The notes under the pieces: generated by a model | Told to the model about the DNA's origin: nothing | What the model saw: the letters and a program-made list of their open reading frames with translations, nothing else | Database searches by the model: none | Shown: one piece after another, positions 12,291 through 20,640 of the stretch | Position numbering within the stretch: the first letter of the stretch is position 1 | How the letters are laid out: each line of letters starts with the position of its first letter | Program-made: the position numbers and the translations under genes | NCBI GenBank assembly: GCA_943326015.2 | Contig: CALPRQ020000007.1 | Location: forward strand, 1-64,000 | Direction: 5' to 3' | Length of the DNA stretch: 64,000 nucleotides | Origin: Chitinophaga pinensis | Lineage (GTDB): Bacteria; Pseudomonadota; Gammaproteobacteria; Burkholderiales; Burkholderiaceae_C

Positions 12291-12860
12291 ATGCAAGTCT
12301 CCAAAGCCTTTCAAAATCCCGCCCAGCGCATGACCCGACTGGCCGCCGTCGCCGCCCTCGGCGCGCTGCTCGCCGCTTGCGGCTCCAGCGTCAAGCTCGA
12401 AGACACCCCGGTGGCCGAGCGCTCCGCCACGACCGTCGGCACCAACGGTGGTGCCGGTGCTGCTGGCATGGGCCAGCGTGACATCTCGGGCGTGCAGGCC
12501 GACCGCTTCATCGCTGGCCAGGCTCCTGCCAACGTCGCGCGCGTCGTCTACTTCGACTTCGACAGCTACGCCGTGCGTCCAGAGTTCAATCCGCTGATCG
12601 AAGGCCATGCCAAGTTCATCAACGGCAACAGCCAGCGCCGTGTCAATCTCGAAGGCCACACCGACGAGCGCGGTGGCCGCGAGTACAACCTGGCACTGGG
12701 CCAGAAGCGCGCCGAGGCCGTGCGCCGCGCGCTGGCCGTCTCGGGCGTATCCGATAGCCAGATGGAAGCAGTGAGCTTCGGCAAGGAAAAATCCGCTGTC
12801 CAGGGTAGCAGCGAGGAAGCCTGGGCTAAGAACCGCCGCGTCGAGCTGACCTACCGCTGA
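12291..12860 (+). CDS. pal: Peptidoglycan-associated lipoprotein Pal
   Basis: Pal anchors the outer membrane to peptidoglycan and is the TolB partner. The 189-residue precursor has a signal peptide ending in a lipobox (LLAAC, lipidated Cys 30), a flexible Gly/Ala linker, and an OmpA-like domain at about 90-189 with VYFDFDSYAVRPEF, the peptidoglycan-binding stretch LEGHTDERGGREYNLALGQKRAEAV and a C-terminal NRRVELTYR. A second ATG at residue 14 would give a shorter signal peptide. It lies 38 bases after tolB and 5 bases before cpoB. Confidence 0.96.
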   Translation: MQVSKAFQNPAQRMTRLAAVAALGALLAACGSSVKLEDTPVAERSATTVGTNGGAGAAGMGQRDISGVQADRFIAGQAPANVARVVYFDFDSYAVRPEFNPLIEGHAKFINGNSQRRVNLEGHTDERGGREYNLALGQKRAEAVRRALAVSGVSDSQMEAVSFGKEKSAVQGSSEEAWAKNRRVELTYR

Positions 12861-12865
12861 TCTGC

Positions 12866-13687
12866 ATGGCCAAGACGACTGCTATCCCGCTGCGCGCGCG
12901 TCGCGCGGACCTGAGTCTGGCAATGCTGGTTTGCGCCGGCGGGCTGGCATTGGCCGTCGCCCTGCCGGCCCAGGCCGCGCTGTTTGGCGACGACGAGGCG
13001 CGCAAGGCCATCCTGGAACTGCGCGGCAAGGTCGACGTCAACCGCCAGGCCAGCGACAGCGCGCTGACCGAACTGCGTCGCCAGCAGGACGAGCAGGGTG
13101 GCAACTCCCGTCGCGCCGTGCTCGACCTCGCCAACCAGCTCGATTCGCTGCGCACCGAACTGGCTCAGCTGCGTGGCCAGAACGAGCAACTCACGCGCGA
13201 CGTCACCGAGCTGCAGCGGCAGCAAAAGAGCGTGCTGTCCGTGCTCGATGAGCGCCTGCGCACGCTCGAACCGGTTCGCGTGAGCCAGGATGGCGTCGAC
13301 TTCACGGTCCAGCCGCGCGAGAAAGCCGAGTTCGAAGCCGCCATGAGCGCGCTGCGCGCGGCCGACTTCGACAAGGCCGCCGACCTCTACGCCCAGTTCC
13401 TGCGACGCTACCCCGAAAGCGGCTACCTGCCCGCCGCGCTCTACTGGCAGGGCAACGCCCGTTATGCCTCGCGCGACTACAAGCCGGCCATCGACAGCTA
13501 CCGTGCGCTGATCGCCAAGTTGCCCGGCCATGCCCGCGCGCCCGAGGCCATGCTCGCGATCGCCAACTGCCAGCAGGAGCTCAAGGACGCCAAGGCGGCC
13601 CGACGCACGCTGGAAGACCTGGTCAAGAGCCACCCCAAGTCGGAAGCCGGTGTCGCCGCTCGCGATCGCCTGGCGCGCATGCAGTGA
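12866..13687 (+). CDS. cpoB: Cell division coordinator CpoB (YbgF)
   Basis: CpoB links Tol-Pal action with septal peptidoglycan synthesis in the periplasm. The 273-residue precursor has a signal peptide cut after about residue 36 (ALPAQA), a coiled-coil trimerisation region with many Gln, Leu and Arg residues (about 48-125), and a C-terminal TPR region with the YbgF pattern EFEAAMSALRAADFDKAADLYAQFLRRYPESGY-like repeats, PAALYWQGNARYASRDYKPAI and KSHPKSEAGVAARDRLARMQ. The stop overlaps the GTG of the next gene. Gene order tolB-pal-cpoB is standard. Confidence 0.94.
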   Translation: MAKTTAIPLRARRADLSLAMLVCAGGLALAVALPAQAALFGDDEARKAILELRGKVDVNRQASDSALTELRRQQDEQGGNSRRAVLDLANQLDSLRTELAQLRGQNEQLTRDVTELQRQQKSVLSVLDERLRTLEPVRVSQDGVDFTVQPREKAEFEAAMSALRAADFDKAADLYAQFLRRYPESGYLPAALYWQGNARYASRDYKPAIDSYRALIAKLPGHARAPEAMLAIANCQQELKDAKAARRTLEDLVKSHPKSEAGVAARDRLARMQ

Positions 13688-14550
13688 GCCCCGCCCCAGA
13701 CGACGAAGTCTTCGAGCGCCGCTTCGGTGGCCTGCGCCGGCTCTACGGTGCTGAAGGCGCGCAACGCATTTTCGATGCCCATGCGATCGTGATCGGCATC
13801 GGCGGCGTCGGCTCCTGGGCCGCCGAAGCCTTCGCGCGCAGCGGAGTGGGGCGCATCACGCTGATCGACCTCGACCACATCAGCGAATCCAACACCAACC
13901 GCCAGATCCACGCGCTCAGCAGCACGCATGGCCAGGCCAAGATCGAGGCCATGCGCGAGCGCATTGCGCAGATCAACCCGCAGGCACAGGTGCAACTGAT
14001 CGACGACTTCGTCAGTCCTGACAACTGGCTCGACTGCCTGCGCCAGGCCGACCTCAAGCACGGCCAGCGCCTGGTCGTGGTCGACGCCTGTGACCAGGTC
14101 AAGGCCAAGACCGCCATGGCAGCCTGGGCTGCGCGCGCGCGGGCGCTGTTTGTCACCGTGGGTGCCGCCGGCGGCAAGCGGCTGGCACATGCGGTCGAGA
14201 TCGCCGACCTGTCCGAGACCACGCACGACCCGCTGCTGGCGCAGTTGCGCTACCGTCTGCGCAAGGCGCATGGCGGCGCGCGCCAGGGCCGCATGCAGGT
14301 GGCCTGTGTCTTCAGTCGCGAGCCCGTCGCGCCACCCGACGCTTCCTGCGTGCTGCCCGGCACCAGCGACGGCACGCTCAACTGCCATGGCTATGGCTCC
14401 ATGGTCAGCGTCACGGCCAGCTTCGGCCTGGCTGCGGCCGGCTGGGCCATGGACGCCTGGGCGCGCGGGCAGGGTCTGTGCAAAAATCCCATGCCGCCGA
14501 AAAAAGCGGAAAAAATTCCGCTAGAATGCGAGCCTCAGCAAACGATGTAA
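13684..14550 (+). CDS. tcdA: tRNA threonylcarbamoyladenosine dehydratase TcdA
   Basis: TcdA (CsdL) is an E1-like enzyme that uses ATP to cyclise t6A37 of tRNA to ct6A. The 288-residue protein has the FERRFGGLRRLYG N-terminus, the nucleotide-binding GIGGVGSWAAEAFARSGVG loop, LIDLDHISESNTNRQIHAL, the VVDACDQVKAKTAM segment and a late GSMVSVTASFGLAAAGW. The usual start is short and begins here with GTG overlapping the cpoB stop. The C-terminal 20 residues (KKAEKIPLECEPQ) are atypical, so the frame may simply read into the tRNA promoter region, which contains a TAGAAT hexamer at 14522-14527. Confidence 0.92.
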   Translation: MSPAPDDEVFERRFGGLRRLYGAEGAQRIFDAHAIVIGIGGVGSWAAEAFARSGVGRITLIDLDHISESNTNRQIHALSSTHGQAKIEAMRERIAQINPQAQVQLIDDFVSPDNWLDCLRQADLKHGQRLVVVDACDQVKAKTAMAAWAARARALFVTVGAAGGKRLAHAVEIADLSETTHDPLLAQLRYRLRKAHGGARQGRMQVACVFSREPVAPPDASCVLPGTSDGTLNCHGYGSMVSVTASFGLAAAGWAMDAWARGQGLCKNPMPPKKAEKIPLECEPQQTM

Positions 14551-14572
14551 GCGTTTGCAACAGTTTCAGGTG

Positions 14573-14648
14573 GGGTCGTTAGCTCAGTTGGTAGAGCAGT
14601 TGACTTTTAATCAATTGGTCGCAGGTTCGAGTCCCGCACGACCCACCA
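14573..14648 (+). tRNA. tRNA-Lys (anticodon UUU)
   Basis: A complete cloverleaf: acceptor stem GGGTCGT (14573-14579) pairs with ACGACCC (14638-14644), followed by discriminator A and an encoded CCA. The D arm contains GCTCAGTTGGTAGAGC, the anticodon stem TTGA/TCAA encloses CTTTTAA giving anticodon TTT, and the T arm has GGTTCGAGTCC. A TAGAAT hexamer at 14522-14527 may be its -10 element. A strong terminator follows after six bases. Confidence 0.97.
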
Positions 14649-14654
14649 CCCATC

Positions 14655-14688
14655 AAAGCCCCTTGTGTTCGTCACTCGGGGCTTTTTT
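14655..14688 (+). terminator. Terminator after tRNA-Lys
   Basis: Arms AAAGCCCC (14655-14662) and GGGGCTTT (14678-14685) close a 15-base loop and run into TTTTTT. It is placed immediately after the CCA end of the tRNA. Confidence 0.85.
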
Positions 14689-14716
14689 GCTGGCCGATTC
14701 GCACTACCATGCTGGC

Positions 14717-15319
14717 ATGAAACCCCTTATCGCTCACGCCGTCCAAGCATCCCTGGCTCAAGCGATCGCAGCCATCGGTCTGAGCCTGGGCCTGCTGGCG
14801 GTCGCCCCTGCTTACAGCGCTGAACCCGCTCCCGCTGCGCTCCAGACCATCGAACGGCTGGACCTGCCGCGCTACCTTGGCCGCTGGCACGAAATCGCGC
14901 GCACGCCCAACTGGTTCCAGAAGAAATGCATCGCCGACACCCAGGCCGACTACTCGCTCAACCCCGGCGGCACGGTGCGGGTGCTCAACCGCTGCCGCAC
15001 CCAGGATGGCGAACTCAGCGAGGCCATCGGAGAAGCCCGTCGCGTCGGCGGTTCCGATTCGGCCCGGCTCGAAGTCCGTTTCGCGCCGGCCTGGTTGTCC
15101 TGGCTGCCCATGGTTTGGGGCGACTACTGGGTAGTGGATCTCGACCCCAGCTATCAGCTGGTCGCCGTCAGCGAACCCCGACGCGAATACCTCTGGGTGC
15201 TGGCGCGCCAGCCGCAGGTCGACCCCAAGGCCTACGAGGCCCTGCTGGGCCGACTGCGACAGCAAGGCTTCGACCTGAGCCGGCTCCAGCGTTCGATGCA
15301 AAGCCCAGCCCAGCCATAG
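14717..15319 (+). CDS. Lipocalin family protein (Blc-like)
   Basis: A 200-residue exported lipocalin. After a hydrophobic N-terminus with signal cleavage near AYSA (about residue 36) comes the lipocalin first motif YLGRWHEIARTPNWFQ (G-x-W), then CIADTQADYSLNPGGTVRVLNRC, WGDYWVVDLDPSYQLVAVSEP and YLWVLARQP, which match the bacterial Blc pattern. Blc proteins bind fatty acids or lysophospholipids in the envelope. Unlike E. coli Blc there is no lipobox cysteine, so it would be periplasmic and soluble. The frame is open upstream across the tRNA gene, but the first ATG past the terminator is the only sensible start. Confidence 0.88.
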   Translation: MKPLIAHAVQASLAQAIAAIGLSLGLLAVAPAYSAEPAPAALQTIERLDLPRYLGRWHEIARTPNWFQKKCIADTQADYSLNPGGTVRVLNRCRTQDGELSEAIGEARRVGGSDSARLEVRFAPAWLSWLPMVWGDYWVVDLDPSYQLVAVSEPRREYLWVLARQPQVDPKAYEALLGRLRQQGFDLSRLQRSMQSPAQP

Positions 15320-15369
15320 TCTGGGTCATGGTTCAGGCGCAGCCGGCCTGATCGCATAGACTCCGGGCC

Positions 15370-16389
15370 ATGTCCACGCACCACTACCACCTCTACGCGA
15401 TCGGCAACGCCCTGGTCGATGCCGAATACGAAGTCTCCGATGCCCAGCTGCAGGCCATCGGTGTTGACAAGGGTCACATGACCCTGATCGACGCCCCACG
15501 CCGGGCCGAACTGCTGGCGCAGCTGCATGGCCAGAATGCGCGCCGCACCGGTGGCGGCTCGGCCGGCAACACCGTCGTTGCGCTGGCGCAGCTCGGTGGT
15601 CACGCCTTCTATACCTGTCGCGTCGCCGACGATGAACTCGGCGCCTTCTACGCCGCCGACCTGGCACGCAATGGCGTCGCCACCAACCTCAGCCACACCC
15701 AGGCCCCGCACGGCCAGACCGGCAGCTGCCTGGTGCTGGTCACCCCCGACGCCGAGCGCAGCATGAGCACCTTCCTCGGTGCCACCGCCGAGCTCGATTC
15801 CAGCGCCCTGCACCCCAAGGACATCGCGCGCTCCAAGGTCTACTACATGGAAGGTTATCTGGCCGCCTCACCCACCGGGCTGCAGGCCGCGCTCGAGGGT
15901 CGCCAGCTGGCGCGCCAGGCCGGCGCCGCGCTCGCGCTCACGCTCAGCGACGTCAGCATGATCCAGTTCTGCCGCCCGGGCCTCGACGCCATGCTGGCCG
16001 GCGGCCTCGATTACCTGTTCTGCAACGAGGAAGAAGCCCAAATCTGGTGCGGCTCGCAGGACCTGGATGCAATCCTGAAAACGATGGCTGGCCTGGCCAA
16101 AACCGTCTGCATCACGCGCGGCGCCCAGGGCAGCTTGGTGCTCGAAGCCGGCCAGGTCATCGAAGTGCCTGCTCCCACTGTCAAGGCCGTCGACAGCAAT
16201 GGAGCCGGTGACATGTTCGCTGGCGCCTTCCTCTACGCTGCCACCCATGGCTACCCGCATGCGCAGGCGGCAGAGCTGGGCAACCGCTGCGCTGCTGCCG
16301 TCGTCAGCCAGCACGGCAACCGGCTCCAGCCCGAGCAGCTGCAGGCCATCAAGGCCCGGTTCGAGCAGGAAAACGGCGTCACGGCCTGA
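15370..16389 (+). CDS. PfkB-family carbohydrate kinase, adenosine-kinase-like
   Basis: A 339-residue ribokinase-fold enzyme. It opens with YAIGNALVDAEYEVSD, has the substrate-site GGSAGNTVVALAQLGG motif (PfkB motif 1 region) and near residue 275 the catalytic VDSNGAGDMFAGAF (motif 2, with the Asp base). Proteins of this shape are usually annotated as adenosine kinase in proteobacteria, but sugar kinases share the fold, so the phosphate acceptor is uncertain. The gene stands alone, 50 bases after the lipocalin gene, and precedes the degraded 16.4-17.0 kb region. Confidence 0.88.
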   Translation: MSTHHYHLYAIGNALVDAEYEVSDAQLQAIGVDKGHMTLIDAPRRAELLAQLHGQNARRTGGGSAGNTVVALAQLGGHAFYTCRVADDELGAFYAADLARNGVATNLSHTQAPHGQTGSCLVLVTPDAERSMSTFLGATAELDSSALHPKDIARSKVYYMEGYLAASPTGLQAALEGRQLARQAGAALALTLSDVSMIQFCRPGLDAMLAGGLDYLFCNEEEAQIWCGSQDLDAILKTMAGLAKTVCITRGAQGSLVLEAGQVIEVPAPTVKAVDSNGAGDMFAGAFLYAATHGYPHAQAAELGNRCAAAVVSQHGNRLQPEQLQAIKARFEQENGVTA

Positions 16390-16454
16390 GTCGACTCGCT
16401 ACCCTGCGCATCCGCTCGCAGTGATGCAAGCTAGCCAACGCGGTGCAAACGACA

Positions 16455-16497
16455 AGCCCCGCCATGGCGGGGCTGAGGATCGGTCTGACGACCGATC
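16455..16497. repeat. Two adjacent hairpins (probable terminator region)
   Basis: A 20-base perfect palindrome AGCCCCGCC-AT-GGCGGGGCT (16455-16474) is followed by a second perfect inverted repeat GATCGGTC-TGAC-GACCGATC (16478-16497). Neither has a good T-tract on the plus strand. On the minus strand the first is followed by TTGTCGTTT. They sit just past the stop of the minus-strand PEP-CTERM remnant and probably terminated it. Confidence 0.5.
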
Positions 16498-16520
16498 AGG
16501 TCAGTCTTGATCCAGCGGCT

Positions 16521-16733
16521 TCAGGCTGCCAGTGCCATGTCGGTCGCAGCAGCCTGGTCAGCCCTGTTGGCGTCACGGATGCGACGGCGCAGCTTGCGGC
16601 TCCAGCCAAAGGCCGCAAAGGCACCGAGAATCGGAAGCGGGGCTGGGATGTCAGCGATGAACTGGCCGTTCAGGCTGTCGATCCAGTTACCCTGATCACC
16701 CGAGGTCCGCATCGTGGTGTACGTTGCTCGCAT
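16521..16733 (-). pseudogene. 3' remnant of a PEP-CTERM protein gene (cyanobacterial-style tail)
   Basis: On the minus strand the last 68 or so codons before the stop at 16521 spell a protein C-terminus: TTMRTSGDQGNWIDSLNGQF, then IPAPLPILGAFAAFGWSRKL, then RRRI and a short Ala-rich tail. This is the layout of a PEP-CTERM sorting domain: Pro-rich motif, hydrophobic helix, Arg cluster. The P-x-PLP-x-LG...AFG-x-SR-x-LRRRI wording is the variant I associate with cyanobacterial PEP-CTERM proteins rather than the proteobacterial PEP-x-T form. Upstream of about 16733 the frame runs into IS3 transposase sequence on the other strand, so the rest of the gene is lost. Start, signal peptide and promoter are absent. 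Confidence 0.7.
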
Positions 16734-16865
16734 GACGTGACCTGCTACATCGAGGTCTTCTACAACCGGAGTCGCCGTCACTCCACGCAGGGCTACAGCT
16801 CGCCGGTTCGGTTCCTGCAGGACTGGGTCAGCAAGCACGGCGCTGAGCAACCCCTGGCGGCATGA
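16734..16865 (+). mobile_element. C-terminal fragment of an IS3-family transposase
   Basis: The plus-strand frame from about 16737 reads YIEVFYNRSRRHSTQGYSSP followed by VRFLQDWVSKHG, the standard end of the integrase core of IS3-family OrfB proteins. Only about 43 codons remain and neither the DDE residues nor OrfA is present. The 190 bases up to prsK look like IS end or relic sequence; I see no clear terminal inverted repeats. The open frame extends left to 16443 but that part is antisense to the PEP-CTERM remnant and is not transposase. Confidence 0.75.
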
Positions 16866-17056
16866 AGCAGGCTTCCTTGGAAGGCGAAATTCAATGAGTA
16901 TCTCACTTGGAGTGTTGACTCTAAAATGCGTAAAATGACTTCTAATGCACCAGGAAACAAGGCTGTGGGAGGCGGCCTGCATGAAGTCCAGTTACTCTCA
17001 TCGAGCACAAGCCGGCCAGTCAGTCGTGTCCCACGCAAGGCGGCGGAGAGCTTGCC

Positions 17057-19111
17057 TTGGTTGATGCTCCGGTCACCGCCCTCGCAGCCGCCTGGCTGAG
17101 CTACGGCTTCGCGGCACTGGTCTATGCGCTGCTGGCGGCGCGTACCCTGCAGCGCATCAGGTGGCGCGACGGCAAGGACCGTCTCTCTTTGCATCTGGCG
17201 CTGGCCGCTGTCGCTTCCCTGGTCTGGGCACTGGCCGTGGCGCTGGCACCCGGCCGTCCGCTCTATATGTTGTTGCTGGCCCAGGCCGCTGATGTGCTGC
17301 GCTATGGTGCCTGGTACGCACTGCTTGTAGTGTTGCTGCGCCAGGGCGTGGTCGAATCATCCGCCAGGCCAGCGCGCTGGCCCGCTGCAGTCGGTGTACT
17401 GTTGTGCCTGCTGGCCTTGACCGGCGGCTACACCTTACTGCTGCTGCTGCCCCTGTTCGGCCTCGTGTTGCTGGAGCAGTACTACCGCAACCTCGACGAA
17501 GAAGCCCGCTGGGATGCCAAGCCCTTCTGCCTGGCGTTGGCCAGCCTGTTCGTCTTCGACCTCTACCTGTTCTCCCAGGGGGTGCTGCTGCGTGGTGTGG
17601 ACCGCGACGAGGCGCTTGCCCGCCCCCTCGTGCATGGCCTGATGGCGGTGCTGCTGCTGCTGGCCGGCAGCCGGCACCGGCACTGGATCGCACGCCTGCG
17701 TGTCTCGCGCCAGCTCGCCTTTCACAGCGCCAGCCTGTTCCTGGCCGGTGCCTATCTGCTGCTGATCGCTGCGGCTGGCTACTATGTGCGCTACTTCGGT
17801 GGGGACTGGGGCCGGGTGCTCGAAGTCGCCTTCATCTTCCTGGCTGCCTCTGGGCTGGCCGCGCTCTTGCTGTCGCGACGGCTGCGCGCCACGCTGCGCG
17901 TGCAACTGGCCAAGCATCTGTTCCACTACCTCTACGACTACCGGGACGAATGGCGCAAGTTCACCCAGTCGCTTTCCAGCCACGACAACCCCGGCGAACT
18001 GAAGGTTTCGGTCGTGCGCGGCCTGGCCGAGCTGGTTGAAAGCCCTTCCGGCAGCCTCTGGCTGCTCGATGCCACGCAAGGCGGCTACCGCCAGTCCGCG
18101 CGCTGGCAGCAAGCCGAAATCAGTGCCATCGAACCTGCCGATACGCCCTGGACCACCTATATGCGCCAGCGTCACTGGATCATGAACCTGGCGGAATACC
18201 GCCAGCATCCGGCCCGCTACGAGCACCACTGCGCACCCGACTGGCTCGCCAGCCTGCCGCAGGCCTGGCTCATGGTGCCCTTGTTCGACCGCCACGAGAT
18301 GATGGGCTTCGTCGTGCTCGACAAGTCCCTCGCGCCGCTGAACGTGGACTGGGAGGTGCATGATCTGCTCAAGACCGCCGCGCGTCAGGCCGCCAGCTTC
18401 CTGACGCAGGCGCAGGCGACCGAGACCCTGCTCGAATTGCGCAAGTTCGAGGCCTTCAACCGCATGTCGGCCTTTGTCGTGCACGACCTCAAGAACATCG
18501 TCACCCAGCTCTCGCTGATGGCCAAGAATGCCAGGCGCCTGGGCCATGACCCCGAATTCCAGGCCGACATGCTCATGACGGTCGAGAACTCGCTCGATCG
18601 CATGCGCCAGCTCATGGCGCAGCTGCGCGAAGGCGCCCCCGCCGTTGGCCAGGCGGTGGGGGTCGAGCTCGCCACCATCGCACGCGACTGGGCCAGGGAG
18701 GCCGAGCAGCGCGGTCGGCGTGTTGAGCTCGACCTCGCGCCCGACCTGTTCGCACGCGGCCAGAGCGACAGGCTCAAGCGCATCGTTGGCCACTTGGTGC
18801 ACAACGCGCTCGATGCCACCGAAGCCAGCGGCGCCCGGGTCTGGTTGCGCACGCAGCGCCAGGGCAGTCAGGCCAGCCTCGAAGTCGGCGACCAAGGCGT
18901 GGGCATGAGTGCCGATTTCGTGCGCGAACAGCTGTTCCGTCCCTTCCAGACCACCAAGCACAGCGGCATGGGCATAGGGGCTTTTGAAAGCTTCCAGTAC
19001 GTGAAGGAGCTCGGCGGCAAGGTCGAAGTCGACAGCCGCGAAGGGCAGGGCACCCGCATCACCCTGCTGCTGCCGGCGCTCGATGCCGTGCGCACCTCCG
19101 ACCTGCGCTAG
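17057..19111 (+). CDS. prsK: PEP-CTERM system histidine kinase PrsK
   Basis: A 684-residue membrane sensor kinase matching PrsK, the kinase partnered with PEP-CTERM/exosortase systems. The N-terminal 285 residues hold about eight hydrophobic segments, followed by a GAF-like domain (about 300-450), a dimerisation/phosphoacceptor segment with FVVHDLKNIVTQLSLMAKNA (His 476), and a HATPase domain with an N box (HNALDAT), a DQGVGMS G box and the GMGIGAFESFQYVKELGG segment. The start is inferred as TTG at 17057, preceded by GGAGAG at good distance; no better ATG is available. The gene begins right after the IS scar, and prsR follows 41 bases downstream. Confidence 0.92.
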   Translation: MVDAPVTALAAAWLSYGFAALVYALLAARTLQRIRWRDGKDRLSLHLALAAVASLVWALAVALAPGRPLYMLLLAQAADVLRYGAWYALLVVLLRQGVVESSARPARWPAAVGVLLCLLALTGGYTLLLLLPLFGLVLLEQYYRNLDEEARWDAKPFCLALASLFVFDLYLFSQGVLLRGVDRDEALARPLVHGLMAVLLLLAGSRHRHWIARLRVSRQLAFHSASLFLAGAYLLLIAAAGYYVRYFGGDWGRVLEVAFIFLAASGLAALLLSRRLRATLRVQLAKHLFHYLYDYRDEWRKFTQSLSSHDNPGELKVSVVRGLAELVESPSGSLWLLDATQGGYRQSARWQQAEISAIEPADTPWTTYMRQRHWIMNLAEYRQHPARYEHHCAPDWLASLPQAWLMVPLFDRHEMMGFVVLDKSLAPLNVDWEVHDLLKTAARQAASFLTQAQATETLLELRKFEAFNRMSAFVVHDLKNIVTQLSLMAKNARRLGHDPEFQADMLMTVENSLDRMRQLMAQLREGAPAVGQAVGVELATIARDWAREAEQRGRRVELDLAPDLFARGQSDRLKRIVGHLVHNALDATEASGARVWLRTQRQGSQASLEVGDQGVGMSADFVREQLFRPFQTTKHSGMGIGAFESFQYVKELGGKVEVDSREGQGTRITLLLPALDAVRTSDLR

Positions 19112-19152
19112 CCCGCCCCCAACCAATGACACAACCAGACAGGGAAGACCCA

Positions 19153-20505
19153 GTGGACAAGACGCATAAATTGCTGGTGGTCGAGGACGACCTCGCGCTG
19201 CAAAAGCAGATCAAATGGTCGCTCGACCGCTTCGAGGTCGTCACCGCCGCCGACCGCGAATCCGCCCTGGTGCAGATGCGCCGCCACGTGCCCGCTGTGG
19301 TCACGATGGACCTGGGCCTGCCACCCGATGCCGACTCGGTTTCGGAAGGCTTCGCGCTGCTGGAGCAGATCCTGGCCGAGCAGCCCGACACCAAGATCAT
19401 CGTGCTGACTGGCCAGAACGGGCAGAACAACGCGCTGCGAGCGGTTGCCCTGGGTGCCTACGACTTCCTGGCCAAGCCCTTCGAGCCCGAGGTGCTCAAT
19501 CTCATCGTCGAGCGCGCCTTGCGCCTGGCCGAGCTCCAGGCCGAAAACCGCCGCCTGCGCGAGATCCAGCCGCCCGACGCCTTCCGCGGCCTGATCACAC
19601 GCGACCCCGGCATGCTGCGCGTCTGCCGGACTGTCGAAAGAGTTGCCAATTCCAACGCCACCGTGCTGCTGTTGGGCGAGAGCGGCACCGGCAAGGAAGT
19701 GCTGGCGCGCGGACTGCATCAGGCCAGCCCCCGTGCCAAGGGGCGCTTCGTGGCCATCAACTGCGCCGCCATTCCCGACAATCTGCTCGAAAGCGAACTG
19801 TTCGGCTACGAGAAGGGTGCCTTCACCGGCGCGGCCAAGACCACGCCCGGCAAGATCGAGTCGGCCCATGGCGGCACCTTGATGCTCGACGAGATCGGCG
19901 ACCTGCCACACGCCCTGCAGGCCAAGCTGCTGCGCTTCCTGCAGGAGCGCGTGATCGAGCGCCTGGGTGGCCGGCAGGAAATCCCGGTCGATGTGCGCAT
20001 AGTCTGCGCCACCCACCAGGACCTCAAGCGTCTGATCGGCGAAGGACGCTTCCGCGAAGACCTCTACTACCGGCTGGCCGAGATCGTGATCGACATCCCG
20101 CCCCTGCGCGACCGTGTCGGCGACGCCGCGCTGCTCGCGCATGCCTTTGCGCGCAAGTTTGGTCAGGAGCAGGGCGGCGCCTGCGCCTTGTCAGGCGATG
20201 CCGTGCGCGCGATCGAGTCGCACCCCTGGCCCGGCAACATCCGCGAGCTGGAAAACTGCCTCAAGCGCGCCTGCATCATGGCCGACGGCAAGCAGATTAC
20301 CGCCGAGGACCTTGGCCTGAACCCCACCGATCCGCAGGACTCGGATCGCGCGCTGGACCTGAGACTGGTGCGTGATGAAGCGGAAAGGAAAGCCGTGCTC
20401 GCCGCGCTCGCGCGGGTCAACGGCAACGTGCTCAAGGCCGCCGAACTGCTGGGCGTGAGCCGGCCGACGCTTTACGACTTGATGCACCGGCTGGGGCTGA
20501 AGTAA
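19153..20505 (+). CDS. prsR: PEP-CTERM-box response regulator PrsR (sigma-54 activator)
   Basis: A 450-residue NtrC-type regulator. The receiver domain has LLVVEDD, phospho-acceptor Asp 53 (VVTMDLGLP) and a conserved Lys in FLAKPFEP. The AAA+ domain has Walker A GESGTGKE, the sigma-54-contacting GAFTGA loop, Walker B GGTLMLDEIGDL, and HPWPGNIRELENCLKR. A Fis-type helix-turn-helix closes it (KAAELLGVSRPTLYDLM). I prefer the GTG at 19153, which has GGGAAG five bases upstream and gives a normal receiver start, over the ATG at 19126, which has no ribosome-binding site. Partner of PrsK; its likely targets are the two sigma-54 promoters just downstream. Confidence 0.93.
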   Translation: MDKTHKLLVVEDDLALQKQIKWSLDRFEVVTAADRESALVQMRRHVPAVVTMDLGLPPDADSVSEGFALLEQILAEQPDTKIIVLTGQNGQNNALRAVALGAYDFLAKPFEPEVLNLIVERALRLAELQAENRRLREIQPPDAFRGLITRDPGMLRVCRTVERVANSNATVLLLGESGTGKEVLARGLHQASPRAKGRFVAINCAAIPDNLLESELFGYEKGAFTGAAKTTPGKIESAHGGTLMLDEIGDLPHALQAKLLRFLQERVIERLGGRQEIPVDVRIVCATHQDLKRLIGEGRFREDLYYRLAEIVIDIPPLRDRVGDAALLAHAFARKFGQEQGGACALSGDAVRAIESHPWPGNIRELENCLKRACIMADGKQITAEDLGLNPTDPQDSDRALDLRLVRDEAERKAVLAALARVNGNVLKAAELLGVSRPTLYDLMHRLGLK

Positions 20506-20529
20506 GCGCAGTGCTTGCTTGTTGAGCCG

Positions 20530-20546
20530 TGTCGAAAATGTTTACA
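20530..20546 (+). promoter_or_regulatory. Putative PrsR upstream activating site for the first PEP-CTERM gene
   Basis: TGTCGAAAATGTTTACA, an imperfect dyad (TGT..A...T..ACA). A near-identical 17-mer occurs upstream of the next PEP-CTERM gene at 21785-21801. Its first base is 120 bases upstream of the -24 element, an ordinary enhancer distance for a sigma-54 activator. A perfect 6-6-6 inverted repeat, CTCCAA-ATTGAC-TTGGAG, follows at 20548-20565. Binding by PrsR is inferred. Confidence 0.55.
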
Positions 20547-20640
20547 ACTCCAAATTGACTTGGAGGTCATGCCGGTTGAAAGCGCTAAGCCAGGATTTTA
20601 AATCATTTAAAAACAATAACTTGGAATGAGTCCACGACAT

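Noticed and set aside
14555-14716. N-terminal extension of the lipocalin frame across tRNA-Lys
   Set aside because: The extension translates the tRNA and its terminator; the ATG at 14717 starts a normal signal peptide.
16443-16733. Plus-strand frame read as the first part of a novel 140-residue protein
   Set aside because: Only its last 43 codons are transposase; the earlier part is antisense to the PEP-CTERM remnant.
16915-16948. TTGACT at 16915 as -35 of a prsK promoter
   Set aside because: No -10 element at acceptable spacing; it lies in IS-relic sequence.
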